From: Micromonospora sp. C95
GTDB lineage: Bacteria > Actinomycetota > Actinomycetes > Mycobacteriales > Micromonosporaceae
Assembly: GCF_018070465.1 (NCBI RefSeq)
Contig: NZ_JAGPXT010000012.1
Location: forward strand, 62,001 to 126,000
Direction of reading: 5' to 3'
Length of the DNA: 64,000 bases
The position numbers and the translations under genes were made by a program. Below, in pieces: positions 8,384-17,922 of the stretch (position 1 is its first letter; each line of letters begins with the position of its first letter). The notes beneath the pieces were generated by a model, which did not search any database, was not told the DNA's origin, and was given only the letters and a program-made list of their open reading frames with translations.

Positions 8384-8800
8384 GTGGCGGAGTGTGTGTT
8401 CTGCGGGATCGTGGCTGGTACGGTGCCGGCGTTCCGGGTGACCGACGAGCCGGACGGGGTGGCGTTCCTGGACACCCGGCCGGTGTTCAAGGGGCACGTG
8501 CTGGTGGTGCCGCGCGCCCACCTGGTCACCCTCGCCGACCTGCCGCCGGAGTCGCTGCCCGGCTACTTCGGGTTGGTTCGGCGGATCGCCGTCGCGGTCG
8601 AGTCCGGTCTCGACGCCGGCGGCACCTTCGTGGCGATGAACAACCGGGTGTCCCAGTCGGTGCCGCACCTGCACACCCATGTGGTGCCCAGGACGAAGGG
8701 CGACGGGCTGCGCGGCTTCTTCTGGCCGCGCACCCGCTACGCCGACGACGCCGAGGCCACCTCGTACGCGGCGCGCGTCCGGACGGCGCTGGCGGCCTGA
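8384..8800 (+). CDS. HIT family hydrolase
   Basis: A 138-residue histidine-triad protein. The HxHxHxx signature is HLHTHVV (95-101), and the N-terminal CVFCGI pair of cysteines (C4, C7) is the usual zinc-binding knuckle of the Hint branch. Such enzymes hydrolyse nucleoside phosphoramidates and related AMP conjugates. The KGHVLVVPRAH segment (36-46) matches the family core. The start is GTG. It stands alone between the AbiEii-like gene and msrA, 74 bp before msrA. Confidence 0.88.
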   Translation: MAECVFCGIVAGTVPAFRVTDEPDGVAFLDTRPVFKGHVLVVPRAHLVTLADLPPESLPGYFGLVRRIAVAVESGLDAGGTFVAMNNRVSQSVPHLHTHVVPRTKGDGLRGFFWPRTRYADDAEATSYAARVRTALAA

Positions 8801-8874
8801 CGGGGCGCCACGCGGGTAAGGAAGCGGGGTCCGCCGGTGTTGCACGCGGGGAAGGGTACGAAAGGAGTCCCACC

Positions 8875-9537
<663 letters not shown>

Positions 9538-9554
9538 ACGCCGCGCCAAGGGAG

Positions 9555-9587
9555 GGGAGCCGCTCCACGTTCGGCGGGGCGGCTCCC
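9555..9587. terminator. Hairpin between msrA and the NACHT gene
   Basis: GGGAGCCGC (9555-9563) pairs perfectly with GCGGCTCCC (9579-9587), and three further pairs including one G-T wobble extend the stem to 12 around a 9-nt loop. It lies between two convergent genes and probably terminates both. There is no U tract. Confidence 0.65.
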
Positions 9588-9609
9588 GAACGCCTGGGTG
9601 GGAACGATT

Positions 9610-12600
9610 TCAGCTGGTCTGCCCGAAGCGATAGACGTCGCGTAGCGCCTCGGCGAAGGTGTCGTCCAGCTCGGGCATCTCGGGAATCGCCGCAGCGGTG
9701 TACCCGAAGTGCACCGTCCGGTGTGCTCGCGGATCGCGCAGCGCGTCGGCCAGCGCGTCGATGATCTGCGCTCGGAGTTGGTCGGGCAGGTTCACGGCCT
9801 GGCCGATGGTGGCGAGCAGCTGCGCCGCCGCCCAGGCAGCGGTGCTGCTCGGGTGGTGCAACAGAGCCACCAGGTCCGCCACGACCCGGTGATCGAGCTG
9901 GCGGAGCAGCGGGATCGCCTCCATCGCGGCGCCCTGCACCTCGGTCACATCGCTGAGTGCGGCGAGCAGGGCGGAGAGACCGATGTCGGAGCCGCGCCGC
10001 AGCATACCGAGCATCCGGGCGGCGGACTGCCGGCCGACGAAGCTCCAGTGGTAGCGCAGTGTGTCGGCGAGCAGCACCTCGAACTGCGCGGCATCGACCT
10101 GCTGGCGGAAGGAGTCCCGCTTCAGACTCACCGCCGCGGCGGTGACCTGAAGCAGGTGGCTCCGCAGATGTACGGCGGGTGCCCCGTCGAACGGATCGTT
10201 CACCGACTCGGTCAGCAGCGACTCGCACCAGCGCACCAGCAGCTCGACCCACGGCCAGCCGCTGCGTTCCCGGTGCCGGACGGCGTCGTGGTAGGCCGCA
10301 ACGACGCTGCCGGGTTTGGCTGGTTCGGCATGCCTGGACACGCCGAACCAGTACAGCGCCGTAAGGGCCTCCTGCTCGGGCAGGGTGAGGATCGCGCCGA
10401 AGCTGGCGGCGCACGCCTCACGCAGCTGCTGCGCGGCTGCCTCGACGCTGCCGTCGGTGAGCTCACCCTCGGTGGCCAGCAGCGCAGCGTCGACGGCGCC
10501 GAGCACCGCACCGGGATGGAGCAGATACACCGGCGGCTCGTGCAGTTTGTCAAGATCAAGTCGTCGGGTCACCGCCCAGAACTCCGCCCAACGCTGTGGC
10601 GTCATCCGCAGCCGGGCGTGCTCGTCGTGGATCCACTCGCCCTCGTCGGTACGTGACCGGTACAGCATGCGGGCCACCGACTGGATCAGGACGGCCTGCA
10701 CGGCGGCCGAGCCCGACGCCAACCGGGTCAACAGCATCCGCCAGACCGGGTCCGTCATCGCCTGGGTGTGCGCCAACGCTATCGCCTCGGGCAGGCGCCA
10801 GCCGCCCTGCTCAGCTCGCTCGCACCACTCGGCGAGCACCGTGGGCAGGTCGAACAGCACCGACTGCGGCAGCCAGTAGAGGCTCTGGGCGAGCGCCGGC
10901 TCGTCGTCGATCACCTCTTCGGCGTACGACAACGCCTTGAGGTGGGTGGCCGCGCCCACCCGGCTCAGGGTGCGGATGGGCGCGAGGCCGATCGAGAGCA
11001 CCTGCCGGGCCCGGTGCCGTAGCGCGTCGTCCTCCTGGCGCACCAGCGCCATCAGCGGCTCCAGCAGCTCGTCAGTCAAGCCGCGGTACTCGCCGAGCAG
11101 CAGGGCGGCGATCCCGGTCACCGCCGGGGAAGGGTGCGCCAACCAGCGGCGCATCGCCGGTTCGCTGTCCGGGTCGAGGTTTACCAGCCGGCCGAGCACC
11201 GGACGGAGCGGGGCCTCCCCGGTCACCGCCAGCTCCCGTTCGAGTTGCCTGATCACTGCACCGGTGGCCGGCACCAACGGCGAGCCGTCAGTGCTGAGAA
11301 TCCGGGGCGCCGGTTCGCCACCGGCGAGCTTCGCCTGGCGGCAGTGGTCGACGGCGCGTGCGTAGAGCACCACCGGAGTCCACGTCTCCACGCCCGTCTC
11401 GCCGGTGGTGAGCACTGGCAGATGGGCGTCGATCACCTCACCCCAGGCGCTCTCCACGTACGCCAGGTGCACCGGCCTCGCCAACTCGGCGGTCATCGCC
11501 TGCACCGTCGCGTACCTGTCGTGCTGGTCGGTGTACCGGTTGCGTACCAGGTGCAGCAGGCGGGCCTGCTCGTCCGGTGCGGTGACCCGGCCTATCGCGT
11601 CGATCCCGCGCCGGATCAGCTCGTCCGAGTACGGTGCCGGCCGCAGCCGGGCCGCCCGCAACCAGGCCAGCACCTCGTCGGCCGGGTCGCTGATCCGGGC
11701 GGCCTCCCTGGCGCAGGCGTCGATGTGCCGCTGCCGTTCCTGCGGATCGGTGACGAGACGAGCCAGCCACTCGTGCAGTTGGAACGCCTGGCTCGGATCG
11801 ATCAGTTCCGCGCAGGCCAGGCCCGCCTCACGGGCCAGTTCCGCGCGCCGGTCCACACACGCCTCGGCCAGTCGGGCCAGGGCACGGGCCCGATGCCACG
11901 GATCCGCCACCGCGTGTGCGAGCCGCCGCACGTGCTCGACGGGGTCGTCGGACTCGTTCAACGTCGGGTCGTACCGGCTGGTCGACCGGTGCCGATCGAC
12001 GGTCTCACCGAGCGTCACCGCCAGCACTTCGGGCACCAGGCGGGGATTCCCGGCAACCACCTTCGGCAGCACCGAACCCAGTGCCCAGGACCGGGCGAAC
12101 ACGAAGTGCTCGGGCACCCGGACCAACATGTCGAGCACGGTTGTCGGCACGTCCCAGAGGTCACGGTGAGCGAAGGCCAGCGGGTCGGCGGGCCACGAGT
12201 GGCCGTTGAGCGAGTAGTCGGTGTGCCGGGCCGAACCGAGATCGTTCATGGCTCCGATCAGGGCGCCGGGCGAGAGACCGGCACGTACGCCGACGTCGAG
12301 GAATGTCGCGGCCAGGTAGGCCCGGTCCTTGCCGTACCCGCCGAAGCGACGGGCGGCGATCTCCTCCACCGTGGCCTTGCGCCGGGTCCGGACCGGCAGT
12401 TTCCGCACGTCCAGGGTGATCGGCTCCGCGCCGGCCTGGAGAGACACCGCGATCACCGCGTCCAGGAGGTTCTCCCACAGCCGTACGGGCAACTGCCGGG
12501 CGGCAGCGGTGAGCGCCTCCGAGCCGGTGCCGGCGGCCCGCAGCGCGGCGTCGCGCAGCGTCACCGACAGGACGCCGGCCCGCCGTCGCAGCGCGGCGGC

Positions 12601-15600
12601 GGCCACCGGATCCCCGGCCACCCGCTGGCTGACGTCGCGCCCGAGCGCCCAGAGGGCCACGACCGCCTCCGCCCGACGCTCGTCGTCCGGTGCCGACGCT
12701 TCCTGGCCGAGACGATCGACCAGACCCGGCAGATCGTCTCGGCGCAACGCGGTGAGGATCTCCCGGCGCAGGGGTGAGTCCCGGGTGATCGAATCGGGAG
12801 TGAAGACGGGCGGCTCCGCGGCCCGCTTCGACTCCTCCTCACCGGACCGGTCGAGATGCACGGCCATCGCGTAGACCGGGTCGTCCCGGCCCCAGATGCG
12901 GCCGAAGTAGCCGAGGAAGGCGTCCCGCAGATGGTCGTCCAACTGTAGGTAGTTGACCATCTGACGGAACTGGTAGAGGTGGGTTCGGGCGTCGAGGTCG
13001 GCGTACCCGCCGAACAACGCGGTGATCAGGGCCAGCCATCTACGGTCCTGGCGGATCCGCGCGACAAGTGCGCTGTCCCGCCGCAGGGCCATTCGCATGG
13101 GCAGCACCCGCAGGATGGCGTTGGGATCCACCCTCGGGCCACTCTTCGGGTCGGGTGACACCACCAGGGTCAGCGCCTCGGCTATCGGGAAGCCGAGTTC
13201 CTCGCTGTCCCAGCGGGACGCCGCCCGGTGCAGCGCGTCGGCGATCTCCGGCGTGGCGATCTCGACGGCACGGACCAGCCTGGCAATCGTGCCCGCCGAC
13301 TCCGCACCGTCGACCGGGTTGATCAACGCGTCGGCAAGCGTCGCGTCCACCACCGACAGGTGCTCACCCGCCCGGAGCCGCCGGATGGCCTCCTCGATCA
13401 GGCGTCGGGCCTGGGGCAGCCGGCCCAGGAGGATCAGGTCCCGGTAGCTGGTCAGCAGCCGGCGGAGCACCGCCTGCACGGTCGCGTCCGCCACGTCGGT
13501 CATCTGGGCGATGGCGCCGGCGAGCAGCAGGGCGGACTCGGGAAACAGGGTCCCGAGCCGACCCGACGCGTCGAGCAGGGCCTGGACCAGCTCCGGCATC
13601 TTGCTCTTCTGCTGCCAGTTGACCAGGGCGATCAGCATCAGGATCGGTTCCTGCCAGCGGGGATCCCCGAGGTGTTCCAGGATCGCACCCGCGCCGCCGT
13701 CGGAGCGGGTGATCAGGTGCTGCGCGGCCAGGAACTCCTGGAAGGTCAGGTGCGAGAAGCGGTAGGCACCCGGCGCGCTGCTGGCCAGCAGTCCGACCTC
13801 GTCCCGCATCGCCCGCAGCAGCGATTCGAGCATCTCCTCGACGGCGTCCGGGCGCAGCCGGGCCAGTTCCTGCCGGAAGACGTCCCGGAACTCCGGCTCG
13901 GCGATCACGCCGGACGGCTTGTGCCGGTGGACGTGGTACGCCACCGCGCGTAGGACCGCGAACATGTGGCCGCGCAGCCGGTCCACCTCGGCGCGGCTGA
14001 GTCGCTCGTACCACAGGTCCACCAGCCGGTCGACGGCCTTCTGGTAGACCTCGACCCGCTGCCGGGGCAGTTGTCCCCGCTCGGTGTGGTAGATCGTGGC
14101 GATGGTTCCGGCCAGCAACGGGTTGGTGGCCAACTCGCGCACGTAGCGTCCCTCGGGAGCGCCCAGCAACTCGAGCAGCCGATCGGCCTGCTCGTCCGAG
14201 TCGGTGGTGACCCAACCGGACGACGACTCGCCGTGCAGGATCGCGCCCACCTCACGCATCCACGTCCGCATGAAGACCGCCACCGTCTCGTCGGTCATCC
14301 GCTCGACGGTGACGTGGGTGATGGCGGCCGGTAGCGGCCGCAGGTGGTAGCCGGCTATCCGGCTGGTGACCACCATCTTGTTCCCGGGGCCGGGGGCCTG
14401 GATCTGGTCGCTTTCCGGGCGGGACCAGACCCTGAGGAACTCGGTGACCGCCTCGGAGATCTCGACGCGCTCCCGGGGATCGCTCACCTCGTCCAGCCCG
14501 TCGATCATGATCAGGGCCCGCTGTTCGCTCAGGGCCCGTTGGACCAGTTCCCGACGGAGCCGGGTGGGGATGGCGGTACCGACCCGATGCTCGCCGCAGT
14601 CGTTCGTCCACGGCGCGGTGGAGCCGAGCCAGCTGAGTTCGGCGAGGAAATCCAGCAGGAGGGTCTGACCGTCGGCCCTGCGCTGGCGCCATTCGGCGTA
14701 CTCGGCGATGCGGACCAGCACCGGGAGCAGGGGCGGACCGAGACTGACCACGGCGGACTCGCCGGTCCGACTGGCGTCGATCTTGGATACCGGCACCCGG
14801 ACCTCGGCGGCGTGGTCGCGAAGGGCGTAAGCGTGCATCAGGGCGAGCCACCGCATGATGGTGGTCTTGCCGCTGCCCGGGTCCCCGAGCACCACGACCT
14901 GGCTGCTGTGCTCGTGCAACTCGGCGATGTTGAGCAGGGCGTCGCGCTCGCCCCGGAACCTGGCCAGCCGCTCGGCCGTGGCCAGATGATCGGCGACCGG
15001 CAGGTCCGCCTGGAGCAACCACAGCAACCTGGATTCCTGCTCCGGAGTGTGATCACTGCTCTGCACGATCTCCTCAAGGTCACGCAGAAGCATCTGTTGC
15101 GCCGCCGCGCGCTCGCTCGGGCTGGTCGGATCGACCCGCAGCGCCACGTAGACCTGGGCCAGCGGCACCTCGACCACGCCGCGCTGGCCCTGCAGACCGG
15201 GAATTCGCAGCCGCCGGTGCAGGCGGATCACCCAGCTCAGATAGCTGTCGAGGGCGACGGCCAGTTCCACCGGGTCGAGCGGCAGCTCGCCCGATGGCAA
15301 CGCCCGCAGCGCCGCTTCGACGCTCGCCATCAGGTCCTGCTTCCAGAGCCAGTCAGCGATCGGCGCGAGCCCGCCGCCGGTCAGCCCGGCCTGATCGATC
15401 TCGTGCCTGATCTGCCGGGCCATCTCGGCGACGAGATCGTCGACCGAGATGCCGTGCGCGGCGAGAAACCCGTCGCCGCCGTCAACCGGTGGCTCGTCGA
15501 ACCGGGCGAACCAGGTGCGCAGCGCCTCCGGCAGATTGGCGACCTCAAGCAACTCGGGACGGTCGATGGGCGAGGAGTGCTCGGCGAGGATACGGGGAAG

Positions 15601-15789
15601 CTCTGCCCGGGTGGCCGGGTCCATCGTCGCGGGTACGACCCGGGCGGTCTCCTCCAGCGCCCGACGTACCACCCCGCGCAGTTCCCGCTGCTGCTCGTCG
15701 CCGAGCAGCAGCGTCAGGCCCCGCCGACTCGCCCAGGTCGCTCCCGCCTCCACCAGCCAGCCGACGAGAGTGCCACCGATCGGACCCAC
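9610..15789 (-). CDS. Giant NACHT (NLR-type STAND) NTPase with helical-repeat C-terminus
   Basis: A 2059-residue protein. Residues 1-280 are helical, with no enzymatic effector motif I can recognise. The NACHT NTPase follows: Walker A LGDPGSGKTT (301-310), Walker B ALIMIDGLDEV (425-435), a sensor-like VVTSR (473-477), and the winged-helix hallmarks ATNPLLAGTIATIY (554-567) and FSHLTFQEFLAAQ (678-690). The remaining roughly 1370 residues are alpha-helical and look like HEAT/TPR-type solenoid, the usual sensor part. Bacterial NACHT proteins include phage-sensing defence proteins (bNACHT, Avs relatives) and regulators; which applies here is unknown. The GTG at 15789 follows GAGGAG nine nt upstream. 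It is divergent from the NAGGN operon and convergent with msrA, so it is a single-gene unit. Confidence 0.85.
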   Translation of the reverse strand: MGPIGGTLVGWLVEAGATWASRRGLTLLLGDEQQRELRGVVRRALEETARVVPATMDPATRAELPRILAEHSSPIDRPELLEVANLPEALRTWFARFDEPPVDGGDGFLAAHGISVDDLVAEMARQIRHEIDQAGLTGGGLAPIADWLWKQDLMASVEAALRALPSGELPLDPVELAVALDSYLSWVIRLHRRLRIPGLQGQRGVVEVPLAQVYVALRVDPTSPSERAAAQQMLLRDLEEIVQSSDHTPEQESRLLWLLQADLPVADHLATAERLARFRGERDALLNIAELHEHSSQVVVLGDPGSGKTTIMRWLALMHAYALRDHAAEVRVPVSKIDASRTGESAVVSLGPPLLPVLVRIAEYAEWRQRRADGQTLLLDFLAELSWLGSTAPWTNDCGEHRVGTAIPTRLRRELVQRALSEQRALIMIDGLDEVSDPRERVEISEAVTEFLRVWSRPESDQIQAPGPGNKMVVTSRIAGYHLRPLPAAITHVTVERMTDETVAVFMRTWMREVGAILHGESSSGWVTTDSDEQADRLLELLGAPEGRYVRELATNPLLAGTIATIYHTERGQLPRQRVEVYQKAVDRLVDLWYERLSRAEVDRLRGHMFAVLRAVAYHVHRHKPSGVIAEPEFRDVFRQELARLRPDAVEEMLESLLRAMRDEVGLLASSAPGAYRFSHLTFQEFLAAQHLITRSDGGAGAILEHLGDPRWQEPILMLIALVNWQQKSKMPELVQALLDASGRLGTLFPESALLLAGAIAQMTDVADATVQAVLRRLLTSYRDLILLGRLPQARRLIEEAIRRLRAGEHLSVVDATLADALINPVDGAESAGTIARLVRAVEIATPEIADALHRAASRWDSEELGFPIAEALTLVVSPDPKSGPRVDPNAILRVLPMRMALRRDSALVARIRQDRRWLALITALFGGYADLDARTHLYQFRQMVNYLQLDDHLRDAFLGYFGRIWGRDDPVYAMAVHLDRSGEEESKRAAEPPVFTPDSITRDSPLRREILTALRRDDLPGLVDRLGQEASAPDDERRAEAVVALWALGRDVSQRVAGDPVAAAALRRRAGVLSVTLRDAALRAAGTGSEALTAAARQLPVRLWENLLDAVIAVSLQAGAEPITLDVRKLPVRTRRKATVEEIAARRFGGYGKDRAYLAATFLDVGVRAGLSPGALIGAMNDLGSARHTDYSLNGHSWPADPLAFAHRDLWDVPTTVLDMLVRVPEHFVFARSWALGSVLPKVVAGNPRLVPEVLAVTLGETVDRHRSTSRYDPTLNESDDPVEHVRRLAHAVADPWHRARALARLAEACVDRRAELAREAGLACAELIDPSQAFQLHEWLARLVTDPQERQRHIDACAREAARISDPADEVLAWLRAARLRPAPYSDELIRRGIDAIGRVTAPDEQARLLHLVRNRYTDQHDRYATVQAMTAELARPVHLAYVESAWGEVIDAHLPVLTTGETGVETWTPVVLYARAVDHCRQAKLAGGEPAPRILSTDGSPLVPATGAVIRQLERELAVTGEAPLRPVLGRLVNLDPDSEPAMRRWLAHPSPAVTGIAALLLGEYRGLTDELLEPLMALVRQEDDALRHRARQVLSIGLAPIRTLSRVGAATHLKALSYAEEVIDDEPALAQSLYWLPQSVLFDLPTVLAEWCERAEQGGWRLPEAIALAHTQAMTDPVWRMLLTRLASGSAAVQAVLIQSVARMLYRSRTDEGEWIHDEHARLRMTPQRWAEFWAVTRRLDLDKLHEPPVYLLHPGAVLGAVDAALLATEGELTDGSVEAAAQQLREACAASFGAILTLPEQEALTALYWFGVSRHAEPAKPGSVVAAYHDAVRHRERSGWPWVELLVRWCESLLTESVNDPFDGAPAVHLRSHLLQVTAAAVSLKRDSFRQQVDAAQFEVLLADTLRYHWSFVGRQSAARMLGMLRRGSDIGLSALLAALSDVTEVQGAAMEAIPLLRQLDHRVVADLVALLHHPSSTAAWAAAQLLATIGQAVNLPDQLRAQIIDALADALRDPRAHRTVHFGYTAAAIPEMPELDDTFAEALRDVYRFGQTS

Positions 15790-16135
15790 GTCGACCGTCT
15801 CCTCACCGACACCGGATGCGTACCGTCACCGCCACAGCGACCGAGTGCCACCAGAGTAGGTGTGACGATCCACGATGAGATCACCCCGACGGTCCATGCC
15901 GCGAGGACCGGACGACCCGTCAGCCCTCGTCGAACAGCGCCCCGGTTGCGGCGATGGTCACATCTTTTCGGTGGCGACAAACCACCCAGACGTCGGAAGA
16001 CGGGCCGGAAACGTCACAGTACGAGGAAACATGACGACGACTTGATCGCAAGGTCGCGGATTCTAGCAATCCTGTTACACGACCGTCATGGACTCAACGG
16101 GCTAATCGCAACATCCTCTGGCAGCATGGGCACAC
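15790..16135. other. Divergent regulatory region, NACHT gene / NAGGN operon
   Basis: A 346-bp non-coding stretch between divergent genes, so it must hold both promoters. The part near the operon is clearly poorer in GC than its surroundings (around 16015-16110). It contains a small inverted repeat GGATT-ctagc-AATCC near 16057-16071. I see no convincing -35/-10 pair and no strong ribosome site before the ATG at 16136. Confidence 0.45.
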
Positions 16136-17920
16136 ATGTGCGGACTGGCTGGGGAGTTCCGACGGGACGCGACGCGTGCCGACGTCGCAGCGGTGGAACG
16201 GATGGCCGCCACCATGTGCGATCGGGGGCCGGACGGCAGCGGGGTGTGGTCACAGGGGCCGGTCGCCCTCGGCCACCGCCGCCTGAAGATCATCGACCTG
16301 TCGGCGGCCAGCGGTCAGCCGATCGTCGATTCCGCCGCCGGCCTGGCCGGCGTCTTCAACGGCTGCATCTACAACTACCGCGAGCTACGTGCCGAGCTGC
16401 AGGCCAAGGGTCACCACTTCTTCTCCAGCGGAGACAGCGAGGTCGTCGTCAAGGCGTACGCCGAGTGGGGGCTCGACTTCGTCGACCACCTGGTCGGCAT
16501 GTTCGCCGTGGCGATCACCGAGCGGGACACCGGCCGCCTGGTGCTGGCCCGGGACCGGCTCGGCATCAAGCCGCTCTACCTCGCCGAGTCCGCCGGCCTG
16601 GTGCGCTTCGCCAGCACCCTGCCGGCGCTACTGGCCGGCGGCGGGGTGGACACCAGCATCGACCCGGTCGCGCTGGGTCACTACCTCAGCTTCCACAGCA
16701 TCGTGCCGCCGCCGCGCACCATCCTGCGCGGGGTCAGCAAACTGCCACCGGCCACCGTGCGGGTCTACGAGGCCGACGGCCGCAGCCACGAGCGGGTCTA
16801 CTGGGACCCACCGTTCCTCCGCCGCGACGAGCACGCCGGCTGGTCCGAGCGGGAGTGGCAGGACGCGCTGCACGAGTCGCTCACCACCGCCGTGCGCCGG
16901 CGGATGGTCGCCGACGTGCCGGTCGGCGTGCTGCTCTCCGGTGGGCTGGACTCCAGCCTGGTGGTGGCCCTGCTGGCCGGGGAGGGGCAGCGCGGGCTGT
17001 CGACCTTCTCCATCGGCTTCGACGCGGTCGGCGGCCGGGAGGGTGACGAGTTCCGCTACTCCGACGTGGTCGCCAAGACCTTCGACACCGACCACCACCA
17101 GATCCGGGTCGCCGCACAGGATCTGGTCCCGCCGCTGGAGGCCGCCGTCGCGGCCATGAGCGAGCCCATGGTCAGCCACGACTGCGTCGCCTTCTACCTG
17201 CTCAGCCAGGAGGTGTCCCGGCACGTCAAGGTGGTCCAGTCCGGCCAGGGCGCCGACGAGATCCTGGGCGGCTACCACTGGTACCCACCGCTCGCGCAGG
17301 TCGGCCGGGAGCAGGCCCTCGACACGTACGCCCGCGCCTTCTTCGACCGCGACGGCGCCGGCCTGGCCCGGGTGCTCAACCCCGACTGGCTCGCCGACGG
17401 CGACCCGGCGCGGGAGTTCGTCGCCGCGCACCTGGCGCGGCCGGGCGCGCAGACCGCGGTCGACGCCGGCCTGCGGATCGACACGCAGATCATGCTCACC
17501 GACGACCCGGTCAAGCGGGTCGACAACATGACCATGGCGCACGGGCTGGAGGCCCGGGTGCCGTTCCTGGATCACGAGTTCGTGGAACTGGCCGCCGCCT
17601 GTCCGCCGGAGCTGAAGCTGGCACAGGGCGGTAAGGGTGTGCTGAAGGAGATCGGCCGTCGTGTGCTGCCGCACGAGGTCATCGACCGGCCCAAGGGTTA
17701 CTTCCCGGTGCCGGGCCTGACGCACCTGGAGGGCAAGCTCCTCGACCGGGTACGCGACGCGCTGTCCGCTCCGGAGGCCCGTCGCCGCGACCTGTTCCGC
17801 ACCGATTACGTCAACGCCCTGCTCGACGCGCCCAACGCCGAACTGACCCCGTTGAACGGAAACAAGCTGTGGCAACTCGGACTCCTGGAAATGTGGCTCC
17901 AGAGCCACGGAATCGCCTGA
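16136..17920 (+). CDS. asnO: N-acetylglutaminylglutamine amidotransferase (asparagine synthase-like)
   Basis: A class II glutamine amidotransferase fused to an asparagine synthetase domain, 594 residues. The catalytic cysteine C2 (MCGLAG) fixes the start. The glutaminase domain spans about 2-210 (RGPDGSG at 30-36, FNGCIYNYRELR near 74-85). The synthetase domain has the pyrophosphate loop SGGLDSS (268-274). Together with the next two genes it matches the NAGGN trio (TIGR03104 as I recall it). Its proposed role is amidation of N-acetylglutaminylglutamine to the neutral osmolyte NAGGN. Taken alone it would be called AsnB; the neighbours decide. The upstream region is long and AT-richer, consistent with a regulated promoter. 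Confidence 0.88.
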   Translation: MCGLAGEFRRDATRADVAAVERMAATMCDRGPDGSGVWSQGPVALGHRRLKIIDLSAASGQPIVDSAAGLAGVFNGCIYNYRELRAELQAKGHHFFSSGDSEVVVKAYAEWGLDFVDHLVGMFAVAITERDTGRLVLARDRLGIKPLYLAESAGLVRFASTLPALLAGGGVDTSIDPVALGHYLSFHSIVPPPRTILRGVSKLPPATVRVYEADGRSHERVYWDPPFLRRDEHAGWSEREWQDALHESLTTAVRRRMVADVPVGVLLSGGLDSSLVVALLAGEGQRGLSTFSIGFDAVGGREGDEFRYSDVVAKTFDTDHHQIRVAAQDLVPPLEAAVAAMSEPMVSHDCVAFYLLSQEVSRHVKVVQSGQGADEILGGYHWYPPLAQVGREQALDTYARAFFDRDGAGLARVLNPDWLADGDPAREFVAAHLARPGAQTAVDAGLRIDTQIMLTDDPVKRVDNMTMAHGLEARVPFLDHEFVELAAACPPELKLAQGGKGVLKEIGRRVLPHEVIDRPKGYFPVPGLTHLEGKLLDRVRDALSAPEARRRDLFRTDYVNALLDAPNAELTPLNGNKLWQLGLLEMWLQSHGIA

Positions 17921-17922
17921 CC

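Noticed and set aside
14344..17046. A 900-codon plus-strand frame across the start of the NACHT gene and asnO
   Set aside because: It covers two well-supported genes in other frames and has low-complexity content.
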